In this document: piece after piece, positions 45,237 to 56,463 of the stretch | Layout: every line of letters begins with the position of its first letter | Position numbering within the stretch: position 1 is the stretch's first letter | From: Monosiga brevicollis MX1 | Lineage: Eukaryota; Opisthokonta; Choanoflagellata; Craspedida; Salpingoecidae | Length of the DNA stretch: 64,000 nt | Direction: 5' to 3' | NCBI RefSeq assembly: GCF_000002865.3 | Contig: NW_001865039.1 | Location: 724,791 to 788,790, forward strand | The notes under the pieces: model-generated | Told to the model about the DNA's origin: nothing | The model's database searches: none | The model's input: only the letters and a program-made list of their open reading frames with translations | Position numbers and translations under genes: made by a program

Positions 45237-48200
45237 ATGAGTCAGCAGCCTAGTCAATCGGCTGGCGGGGCCAGAGCCATTCAGGATCGCTGGCGCTTCT
45301 ACGACATTTGCCTGCTTTTGGATCAGATGGAACAGAACCGGCGTGATAAGAGCAAAATCCGGGCCCTCTTGACCAAATCCTTTCAGCATTGGCGTGCAAG
45401 CGCCTCTGACAACGCCGAGGTAACGACTGCCTCTACAACTCGTCTGCTGATGTTGAATGCGCCTCGCATGCCGTTCTGATATGAGAGGGTGATCAAGCTC
45501 ATGCCCCATTGCCGTCGCCGTATCAACCTAGATCGACAATGCCATGCCCTTGATGCGGCTGCTCCTCCCCCATCTGGATCTGAAGCGTGGCAGCTACAAT
45601 TTGAAAGAGGTATGACTGGACATACTTTTTACGTCTGCACGATGCTCCCTGTCACGTGCTCCTGGGCTGGTGTTTTCTCGCGGCAGCGCGCGGAAGAAAT
45701 GGGGCGACTCTCAAGCACCGCCATACTTGCTGCATATTAGCCAACCATTTCCAAACTGTACATTGAATGCCTCGGCTTGAACAAGGTCACCAGCGCAGAT
45801 GCACAGACCCTCATCAACTGGAAGGAATCGGGTGGCGTATGTTCTGCCCCAAACCCTTTGCAGCATTCCCCTATTGCCCCCGAGCAGCACAGTGGCACTC
45901 AGTTCATTCAGCCTCCCTCCTCTCACTTGGGTGACGTTGCGTTTGTAGAAAAATGCCGGCGTCTTGTACAAGCTCATTGGAGACATCATGAAGAGCCGAG
46001 CCGCTGCGAAACCCAGGTTCTGCCCATGTCTCCCTCCCACGTACTGCCGCTGTCTATCATCATCTTGGTCGTGCCCCGTGCACAAGCCCTGCACTCCTGA
46101 CGTGTCTTGTCTTGCAAAATTTGTTTTATCCACTACAGCTTGACGCTGCGTGAAATCAATGAGAGCTTGGACCAATTGGCGGCTGTGGGTCGCGACCGCT
46201 ACAACCGGCGCCGCCCCGAGGCCAACGATGTCGCTGGCAACGATCCATCCACGGGACCGACGGGTCCCTCACAAGGACCGGGGCGCCGCGGGCGAGCCAG
46301 CAAGGAAGGACAGGCGGCCGTTTTGGACCAGCTCATCAAGCGAGCCACTGCACTTGAACATCGCTGGCTTGTGGCCATAATCCTCCGTGATCTGAAGTGT
46401 GGCTTCAAGGATACCACCGTCTTCTCCTGCTTTCACGACCAGGCCGAGGAATTTTATCATCGCAATAGCAACCTCGAGGCTCTATGCAAGGAGCTACACG
46501 GCTCGGGCCACGTGGACCTCATCAAAATCCGGCCAGGTGACAGCTGTGGCGTGATGCTGGCCAAAGCCACCCGCAACAAGGACGACCGTGGCAACACCCT
46601 TGACCGCTTGATTCGCTCCTTTGGTGATCCCTTTCTGATGGAGATCAAGTGGGATGGCGAGCGCATCCACTTGCACAAGGTAGACCTTAAGCGTACCCAC
46701 CAGCGCTTTGGGCCCAACGTGTCAAGACCTCAACCCTGAAGCAGTCTTTGAATGGGGCACTGAGGCCAAACGGGAAACAACACAGGTTGATGCAGAGCCA
46801 CGACCCGGCTTACCTTTTGATCATGTCGCCATTGAATCGTTTCTATGCACGAGTGTAGGATGGCAGCGATTGCTGGTATTTCTCACGCAATCGCCACGAC
46901 TTTACCAATGCCTACTGTACCACTGACACCTCGAAATCGCACTGGCACAATGTTCAACCCGCCTTTGCCAAGTAAGGCTGTACATTGCACGAGCTCCTGT
47001 TGCCTCTTGCACACCAATCGGCATTGTCCACAACTCACCGCCTTGACCATCTGCCACGAATGATGGGTGCCTGACCTATAGAGGTGTCCATTCTTGTATT
47101 CTTGACGGTGAAATGTTGGGCTACAATACCCGCACACACGAACTCGTGGCCAAGGACGATAATTTTGATGTCAAGGCCCTGGCGCGCCCCAACACGGAAA
47201 CCAACCTCAAATACACGCATGTACGGGAATCGCTCGCGCTGGCGCCTGTCTCCTCTTGCTCTTCTCGCTGGCTCGCCCGTGTGCTTTGTGGTCCACCTCC
47301 GGTACCATGTGTGTCAGCCGGCCCTGGGGACGTGGGATGCAAGTGTTCCATCAGACGAGCGCCTTCATCATCTGCCTAATCGCTACGCGCTATGCCCGGC
47401 ATGAGCAGGTTGTGCCCTTGTACTTGGTGTGGGACATTATTTATCTGAATGGTCATAACCTGCTGGATATGAGCATGATCGAGCGTCGACGCTTGCTTGA
47501 AGCCAACATCCAGCCCGTTGAAGGCCGTCTACACATTGTGGAGCTAGAGGTACCGTGTTGTGCTGCTTGTTCCCTCCCCCGCCGGTGTGTGCGCATTTCA
47601 TCCACTCGAGCCACAACTCATGGCAACTTGATGCCATGGGTGGGAGCAGGTTGGCCACGGCAAAGACGACTTTTTGCGCTTTGCCAATCATGTCATGCAG
47701 CAAGGACACGAAGGCGTGATTGTCAAACGGCAGGATAGCCGCTACTGCTTGGGCCAACGTGGGGGTGGTTGGTGGAAGTGGAAGCCCGAGTACCACCAGT
47801 CTCTACAAGATACCCTGGACTTGGTCATTGTGGGCGGCTATTTTGGGTGAGAAACAAGATGCATGCACGGCCCAGCTCATCCACGTGTCATCGTTGCGCA
47901 GCTCAGAGTGCTGCTTTGCGCCCGCCGTTCTTGTGGGCGTGTGTAGAGAAGGATCACGGCGCTCCGGAGCCATCTCTCACTTTATGCTGGCTGTTGCGGA
48001 GGACCGCCCACCTGATGCACCTGCGGGCTGGAAGCCGACCCGTTTTCACTCGTGCTGCAAAGTGGGCACGGGTTACTCGTTTAACGAGCTGGAGCGTGTC
48101 CGCCGCAAGCTGGCGCCGCACTGGCACAAGTGGAAGGCGCCTGCTCCGGGCGATACCCTCAACCCCTGCGGCATGGGACCTGGGTGCGTGCGTTACTTTC

Positions 48201-50051
48201 CTTCATTTTAGCATGCACGTATCTCTGGGCCCAATCTTTGCTCTCACCTGGGCCATCTTTCTTGTCTCGCGGCAACAGTGTGTTCCTCGCCATGCCCAAT
48301 TTCAAGGAGCGACCTGACTATTGGATACCTCCGGATCAAAGCATTGTGGTGGAAATGAAGGCCGCTTCGCTCATTGAAACCAACCAATTTGCCACTGGCT
48401 TGACCCTGCGCTTTCCCCGCCTCGTCAAGTTCCGAGACTCTGAGAAGGTTGGCATCTGGTCTGTGGACCCTGGTGGAATGAGCCATCATGCCTTACGCAT
48501 GCCTTACGGCTAGCTGTCGCTGCGGCTGTTCGTACTGATTGCATCGCCGGTTGACCGCGTTTGTGGGTCTGTGAATTTGAATCATGTCCTTTGTTTTAGG
48601 ACTGGTTTGAATGTGCCACCATTTCTGACCTGCGAACCGCTGGTACCCGACACGGCCAACTCGTGTCAGGTGTTCTGGATGCCGACTCCTTTGGCTCGGG
48701 TGACGGCTCGCCGGCCAAGCGTGCCAAACGGGCAGTCCGAGTACATCAAAACTATGGTGCAGTCAATGTGGACGACGTTCAGGTTGAGTAAGTTCCACGT
48801 TGTTCGATGTACGACGCCTTGGGTCGTTGGATCTCAACTCACCCTCGGTGTTTGTTGCCCACAGGATGGACGCTCTAAAGGGCCGTGAGTTTCTGCTTGA
48901 TAAGCTCGAGGACACGGGCCCCTTGTCGCGTGAAACCATCGCGAGCATGATCAAGCAGCTAGGGGGGCAGCAGGCCGTAGCCAGCCTCCAGCCAGGAACA
49001 ATCGTCATTTCTGACAGTCTTACCTTTCGCGTTCGGAGTCAGCGTGTCAAGGTCGACGTCGTCAAGGTGTGGTACTTCGTCTTGCCTCCCTCACACAATG
49101 TAACCTGGCCGTGCTCTCTTTTGTGTGTATGTGTACAGTGGAGACAGGATTGATCCTCGTCAGTCGCTCATGATACACCAAACGGGGCTTGCTCGCACAG
49201 CCTGTGTGGATTCTTCATTGCTATCAACAACGTCGCTTGGTTCCATTAAAGCCACGCTACATGGTCGAAGCGACAGAAGCGACGACTCAGCTCTTTCGTT
49301 CGCACTTTGATGATCTTGGTGTGTGCCCATAGCTTGAGCTGTTTGGCGGGGCCTGTGTGGTGGGCATGGAGCCTCATGAACAGCGTGTTTCATTGTTAGG
49401 CGACTCTTACGTGGATGATCTGGCGGTGGACGAGTTGGATGACATTCTGCGCAGCTCTTCATCCGCCAACCCATCAAACCGAGCGGTGATATCTTGTGAC
49501 CTGTGCCTCTTTTGCGCCGCGTACCGTGCTTGCACTGTGCGCACCAGTCCGCCAACTCACTCGGCACTTTTCTACCCGCTCGCCACCGTACCCATCAAGG
49601 ATTGTCTTGCTGACATTGAGGAGTGTCTGCCATCTTTGCCCGTCTTTCGTGGCACGGTATTATATTTTGATGTGTTTCGCCATGTTGTGCTGCGCCAAGC
49701 AAGCACGCGTGTGGACTACTCTCCCTTGCTGACACTGCAACTGGAGGTGCGTGGCGTGACTTGCGCTTGCACACTTGTAGCCTTGCTCTTTCTGATACTT
49801 TGGGTGGGTCTGCCGGATAGGCCAAACTTGCCGGGGCCGAACTGGCGCTGGTACTCGATGAGCGCGTGACGCATGTGGTGATGGATGAGCATCGCCGATC
49901 TACCCACCGCCTGGAGTTGCAAGCCGCGCTGCAAGAACTGGGTCTGAATTTGCCGGTGGTGCACGGCGATTGGGTCAAAGAATGCCTGGCGCAACGCCAG
50001 CAGGTGGATCTGCGGCCCTACACCCATCATGCCTTTTACCGATTTGACTAG
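45237..50051 (+). CDS. LIG4: DNA ligase IV (ATP-dependent, NHEJ)
   Basis: Seventeen exons: 45237-45419, 45532-45609, 45741-45836, 45949-46016, 46139-46679, 46859-46971, 47082-47220, 47409-47549, 47650-47846, 47947-48183, 48279-48447, 48600-48787, 48865-49066, 49201-49318, 49400-49485, 49600-49746, 49821-50051; 977 aa. N-terminal DNA-binding domain (MPLMRLLLPHLDL, HRWLVAIILRDLKCGF). Adenylation domain: motif I IKWDGERIHLHK with the nucleophilic Lys, motif III SCILDGEMLGYN, motif IV EGVIVKR, motif V WWKWKPEY. OB-fold: VGTGYSFNELERV, LTLRFPRLVKFRD. Then BRCT1 (GREFLLDKL...VVKPVWILHCYQ), an XRCC4-binding linker (DDLGDSYVDDLAVDELDDIL) and BRCT2 (FRGTVLYFD...VHGDWVKECL). All catalytic motifs look intact. 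Confidence 0.96.
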
Positions 50052-50356
50052 TGCCGTGCTGCTTTGAGTGACGAACACGCAGGGGGCTGATCATCCATGA
50101 TAGTTCATGTGAATGTCAATTTAATTCTTTCGTTTCCAGATAAAATACCACAAAAACATGTCGAGCACAGTCATCCATCACGCCAACAACACTCTCCTGG
50201 ATTGAGACGCAGAGATGAAGGAAGCGATGGCGGAATGAATACCATGATAATTTGTTGTCTTTTTTAATTCGAGAGCTTTGCGACATTGGTCAATCAAAAA
50301 TTCGAGTAGAGAAAATTAGCCCAGACGAGCAGATCCTTTTTACAGGATCGTGTTGC
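50052..50356. other. Convergent spacer LIG4 / HAX1-like gene
   Basis: 305 bp, A/T-rich, presumably 3' UTRs. Nothing else seen. Confidence 0.5.
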
Positions 50357-51259
50357 CTACAGACCCAGACTGGGTTGCTGTTGAGCTAAGAGCTGTTGCT
50401 CAAGCTGAGCAGGGAGACGCTGGCCCTGATCGTCGACACATTGACCATCACGCTGTAGTTTGCCATCCTGGGCTTGACGCCAGAAGCGCTGTGTGCAAGT
50501 CACGCGACGTCCGTCCACGTCCATGCTCTCCTGCACCTGGGTCTCCTGTTGTCTGGTGGCGCTGTTGTACGAGGTGGAGGAGGAGAAGGAGCGTCCGTGG
50601 TGGCCGAAAAACTGCTCCAGCTGCTCAAAGGGATTGCCGGTTCGTGCCGAGGTGCCAAATTGAGCTCCGAACCGGGGTGCTTGATGGGATGCGGAATCGG
50701 AATTAGCTGATGCTTCTTGATAATCCCGGTACACGTGACGCTGGTGCTGACTGGGCATCTGGCCCAGATCGACTCCTGCGCCCTCTTCCGGTGATTCTTG
50801 TTGCGCTGCTTGCGAGACGTGCTGCTGTTGCCGGTGCTGGTGTTCGCGATAACGGTACTCGCGCGAGAGCAGAGCATCGCGGCGACTCTTGCTTGCGGGC
50901 AGGGCCGAGGCTGGAGCTGATGGCTGGTCGTCGGGGCCCCAGGCGGCTTCGTATGTTTCGCGGCCGGCGGGAAGCTGGCCACCCAGTCCCAACGCAAGGC
51001 CGAGACCGAGGCCACCAGTCAGCGCGGCAAACATGTCCTCCATGGCGTCGAGGGCTTCGTGATGGAGCTGATGCAGGGCTTCATCGAAATGAGGGCCCTG
51101 GTTGGGGTCCTTGTTACCACCCTCATCATCGGTAGGTGGGTTGCCGCTGCCACCTACGTTGCCGCTGAAATACGAGTTGGACGGTGGGTTTCGCACAAAA
51201 GCAACTCCAGCCCCGGGATCCACGGCACCGAAATTGAACAGGGTCCATTGCGGAATCAT
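50357..51259 (-). CDS. HAX1-like low-complexity protein (tentative)
   Basis: Single exon, 300 aa, starting MIPQWTLFNFGAVDPGAG. Gly/Asn-rich N-terminus, an acidic amphipathic stretch (FDEALHQLHHEALDAMEDMF), a Gly-Leu run (LTGGLGLGLALGLGG), Gln/Glu/Arg-rich middle with KSRRDALLSREYRYRE, a segment FEQLEQFFGHHGRSFSSSTS and the C-terminal GRRVTCTQRFW...DGKLQRDG. The order (a D-x-L-L short helix, then a Ser-rich strand and charged beta-hairpin-like repeats ending in Gly) recalls HAX1, MLF1 and the C-terminal half of DNAJB6, but no single match is decisive. Codon use and lack of stops over 900 bp support a real gene. Confidence 0.6.
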   Translation of the reverse strand: MIPQWTLFNFGAVDPGAGVAFVRNPPSNSYFSGNVGGSGNPPTDDEGGNKDPNQGPHFDEALHQLHHEALDAMEDMFAALTGGLGLGLALGLGGQLPAGRETYEAAWGPDDQPSAPASALPASKSRRDALLSREYRYREHQHRQQQHVSQAAQQESPEEGAGVDLGQMPSQHQRHVYRDYQEASANSDSASHQAPRFGAQFGTSARTGNPFEQLEQFFGHHGRSFSSSTSYNSATRQQETQVQESMDVDGRRVTCTQRFWRQAQDGKLQRDGQCVDDQGQRLPAQLEQQLLAQQQPSLGL

Positions 51260-51998
51260 GATGCACGATATTCAAGTCGACGTCGTCTTCCACTCGGCAC
51301 CAGCTACGCAAATCAGACGGCTCCAAAAAAACAACGATGCCAAACAAGGTTGATGACACGCAGTACCAGCAACGTGCAGCCACGACCAAAGCAACGGCAG
51401 CCACAACCAAAGCAACGGCAGCGACAACGAACAGTGACAGCAAACGGCCACGACAACGCGAGTTGGGTTTGTTGATATTCACATGAAAACACCAAAAAAA
51501 TTTGATAGGGGGCGTTGAACACGATAGAGAGAGAGGGAGAGGGAGAAAAATGCAACAAATTGTTTTGAGCTGGGAGGGATACGTGGTCTGCCTGCAACAA
51601 GCGCATCTCACGGCAACAACAAGTTGCCTTGCCGGGCTTAGTGCATCTGCAACAATGGCGGGTGTGTACGACGTTAGGCTTCAATTGCCTGGCTGCGCCT
51701 GCGTATCAGCAGGGTGTGGGGCTTGGCTCCACAACCAAGCCCCTTGCTGCCACCATCCCCATGCCATCGCACAGCCTCTCACGAGCGTGCCGTGTGTGCT
51801 CCTCGCTGCCCTTTTGCCTTGGAGCTCTGGCGTTTCACCACAGAAGATTCCAGCGATTTCGGATTTGCGCAGAAAGTATTTCGACCCTAACTTTCAATAC
51901 AAAACACATCGACCCCTAGTCGTTCATAAAGTAAAATATATAATAAATTGTATTATGCGACAAAGCGTATCTTTTGTTACAGTTACGTTCAGCAGCAC

Positions 51999-52030
<32 letters not shown>

Positions 52031-52062
52031 CGCTCTCTCACTTTCTCTGTCTCACTTTGACA
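51260..52062. promoter_or_regulatory. Divergent promoter region, HAX1-like / bL31m
   Basis: 803 bp with (CT)n at 52004-52029 just before the bL31m start (a pyrimidine-rich leader) and CAACGGCAGCGACAAC-like imperfect repeats near 51380-51450. No gene supported. Confidence 0.4.
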
Positions 52063-53004
<942 letters not shown>

Positions 53005-53669
53005 TGCATCGCATTGCGTCCCCACCATTCCTGAAACCACACCATTGGATTTTGTGTTCAACGGCCTGCACATGAGCTGACCCGTCCAACCCATTAGGCC
53101 CGGCCCGCGGGCGCCGCACCGCTGTCTGAGACTGTTGTGTCGCCCCATTTCCTTCGACACTTTGTTTTTCTTTATTTTTTTTTTTTTAACCCTTGGGCTT
53201 TCTTGCTCTTTTGTGTGTGTGTGTGTGCTACCGATCTACACACACTCACCCCGACCAGTACCTTTACATGGTTCTTGCCAATAACTGTTTTCCATTTGCT
53301 AAAAGGTCTGGTTCCAGTGACTCGCAGTTTATTTTTGCGTTTCGCGATCATTGAGCTCTGCCAAAAAAAACCTCCCATGACTGATGCTTGCAGTGGCTAT
53401 TTTGGTTGGTCAAGAGCCAAAATAGTATTGTGACAAACAAAAGCAACATTTTGTGTCCGTGTTATCAACTGCATTTGAGCCGAGGGTACAACCACGAAAC
53501 AACAAGCAAGTAGATCGCTGCGTGGGGTTTACAGCAACATGATGGCAAAGAACAAGAAAAACGAACAGGAATGATATCAAGAGACTGAAAAATGGACGTA
53601 TAGGGGCTCGTTGCACGCCCTCGGCGTGCCTGCTTAAGCATGCCGACGCTGGGCTGCTTGCTTAACATA
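53005..53669. other. Convergent spacer bL31m / TM6SF-like gene
   Basis: 665 bp with a T-run at 53173-53188 and (GT)n at 53213-53227. No gene supported. Confidence 0.5.
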
Positions 53670-55702
53670 TTAGTCAGAAAGCAGGCCCTTGAAGGGCAGG
53701 CTGTAAATGCAGTGGGCAGCAAAGACATGAGTCAGCAGTACCAACAAAACGTTGATGGTCCAGAAAGCCGGCGCCTGCTCATCCGAAATGCGAGAGGCCT
53801 CGTTTGTAAGTTTGTAGACGGCAGACACGCAGAAGCAAAAGTACGTCTCCATGAAGCCACCCGCCATCAGCACCGAAATGTCCGTGAGCACCTCCGTCTG
53901 CACGCGGTTTGCACCCAAGAGCAAGCACGCTACCACCACCAAGCAGTAGGGAATCTACAGCAAAAGATGAAAATCAGTGAAGCAGTTGGGAACGCGAGAA
54001 AAAGAAAGTACATGCAAGAATGAAGCGACCCGAATCGTGGCACCGTCAGCGACCCGTTCTGCTCGTCGCAAGCGACATACGTGATAGCAAAGGCCAAGGT
54101 AGCCAAAAACGCGGAAGAACCCGGTCTCGTCGGTCAAAGTGGGCTCAATCTCGCGCCAGGCTCGTGCCAGGCTCCACTCGGAGCCGGCAGAAGCAGCAAA
54201 GCGAACGTAGATGGCGATCATGGCCAACACGAAGAAAATGGCAAAGTGGAAGTCAACGCTGGGACGACAGAAGGCATCGGCCCGACGGGCGGGGCGTGGT
54301 GTATCAAAGACCCGCTTCAAGAAGATGAGCGGGAAGAGAACGTATGGCGTGTTCAAGAACGAGCTCGGCTGCAGAGCGTGGCTGATGTGGCTGATGGTAC
54401 CACCTGCCAGAAGATTGATGAGGCTGAACATCACACTGCCACACCAGTACAGGTAGACGTAGCGCCACGAGGCCGGGTTGTGCGAGGACAGGCCGTAAAT
54501 CATAACCATGTACAAGAGCCAATGCGCGGTAGCGTCAAAGATGTTGGCAGCAAAGCCGTACGAGGAATTGAGGTAGCTCTCACCCGCATCCAGATACCTG
54601 AACGTGAGGAAGAAAGCCCCATGAGCAGTTCAAGGGCGAATGGATGGGAATAAAGAAAAAGGATCGTGTCCACAGACAAGGCGGCAGGACAACATACCAC
54701 TTCATGACGGTTGAGCGACCATCAATCGTCAAGGCCAGCATGAGATCAACCATGGAAGTGAAGGCAAAAAGCGCAAAGAAGAGCATGAAAACGTCAAACT
54801 GGAACCGAGGCATGTGGCGGAAAATGCTGTAGTAGACCAGGATGGGAAAAGCCGTCAGGGTCACGCAGCCAACGACGGCCATGTACACGGGATCAGAGAT
54901 GACCTCGGGGTGAGCATCCACTGCATAGAGAAAGGGGATCGCCAAAAAGGAGGCCATGGCACACCCGGCCGTGACCAATAGCGGGTCCATGAGCGGCTCC
55001 TCGTCCTCCTCATCGGCCTCCTCTTGCTGAGGATCAGCCGCCTGATCCGCTGCCGCCACGCGCACAGGTGTGACATGAGCCTCTTCGGCGGCATGACCGG
55101 CCAGCTGTGGAGACACGGGTTCCTCAACATCCGCAGCGCCGGCCGAGGGCTCGGGTTCCTCTTCATCGTCACTGAACAGCTGCTGTGGCGCCGCCGCGAG
55201 GTTGCCGGGCAGGGAGACGCGCAAGGGTGATTGCAGACTCTGGCGGCGTGATGTCGACCTGAGGGTCAAAAAGCCCAAAGGCGGCAAACAGGTCATTGTT
55301 CAGTTAAGGCGAAAAGCGAAAATGAAGCTGAATCGTCTGCATCGGTTGCTCTGTTCATCACAAGGCAAAGAACAATGTGTTACCCACCGGCTGCGGTAAC
55401 GAAGTGGGGAAGCATTCTTAGTGATCCCCGCCAGAACTTGCGAGACAGAGTTTGGTCGACTCGGGGCAGCGGAGGCCGGCTGAGGGGTAGCCACGGTTGG
55501 CTCGGCTTCCTGAGACGTCTCATCCTCGAAACCAAGCCGTGCTGGCTTTTTGCCCAGCGTCCGCCGACGCGAGCTAGACCGACGCAGTGTGGATCAGTAA
55601 AGAGACCAAGCCCAAGCATCAGGGGAGAGAACGCGGCCGAATAGAGCGGAGAAAAACGCACCGACGCATCGCGCTCGCTGTGAGATCAGTGGGCGCGTCC
55701 AT
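53670..55702 (-). CDS. TM6SF1/2-like EXPERA-domain membrane protein
   Basis: Five exons: 55702-55662, 55573-55388, 55258-54698, 54597-54081, 53954-53670; 529 aa. Residues 1-155 are disordered: basic MRRSRRRTLGKK, then acidic FSDDEEEPEPS and EADEEDEEPL. About ten TM segments follow. Diagnostic block: WYLDAGESYLNSSYGFAA, FDATAHWLLYMVMIYG, YVYLYWCGSVMFSLINLL and LNTPYVLFPLIFLKRVF, as in TM6SF1/2 (YL-x-x-GEPYLNT-x-YG, DGTVHY, GLYW-x-GS, IPYLL-x-P). TM6SF2 controls lipid loading of lipoproteins in the ER/Golgi; EXPERA domains also include sterol isomerases and sigma-2 receptor. Human family members are ~370 aa, so the acidic N-terminal extension is a distinctive feature. Confidence 0.82.
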
Positions 55703-56463
55703 GCTGAAGGATCCAAATGCAGATGGGGTGACAGGAGAGCACTCCTTGGCGGTAGATTTGTCTACATCGGGGCGGGACGCGTGCGGATTTACGTGTCAGA
55801 TATCCAAACAATTCACGAATGACGCTTCATCCTCTGCACCCCTGACTTCACGACCAGCCCTCACTAACTAAGCATTGATGCACTGGACGCCTTCTTTCCC
55901 CGATCGCCAGAGCAAGAACTCTCAAACAGCGCAACCTACCCGAATGCCCGACCAATCGACCCGCTTGTCGATCGAGCAAAAAAAATTCAACGGTCAAATG
56001 GAAAAAACGATCTCTTCATGTTAATTCTCTCTCTCTCGATCTCTCTCGATCTAAATCTCTCTCTCTGAATCTCTCTAAATCTCTCTCTCTAAATCTCTCT
56101 CTCTAAATCTCTCTCTCGAAATCTCTCTCTCGAAATCTCTCTCTCTCAATCTCTCTCTGTGCGCAACGGTTGCCTCACTGCGGCTTGGAAGCAACGAGAA
56201 GGGATTCTCTAAAACAAAGTCATTCTCCTCCTAAATCAACATAAAGTTGGAGAGGTCGTTCAAGTTTGTGGTGCGGGTAAGCAGGTGTGTTTTTTTTCTT
56301 CGATTTCGAGGCAAACGGCAGCTGGCAAGCTCAAATTCCAATGCCCGTGCACGTGGCCAGGGCCATCTTCAACCCCTTTGCTCGGTGATAGAGCGGCACC
56401 TAGCAGATTTAGGGATACTGATAGAGACACTTCTCCGAGCACTTTTCTTGCTCCGTGGTCGCC
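55703..56463. promoter_or_regulatory. Divergent promoter region TM6SF-like / SIRT1-like
   Basis: 761 bp between start codons, with the AAATCTCTCTCT minisatellite at 56025-56160 in the middle. No coding signal. Confidence 0.45.
56025..56160. repeat. AAATCTCTCTCT(CT) minisatellite
   Basis: About ten imperfect 12-16 bp units, CT runs alternating with AAAT/GAAAT/GAT. Pyrimidine-rich strand is plus. Confidence 0.92.
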
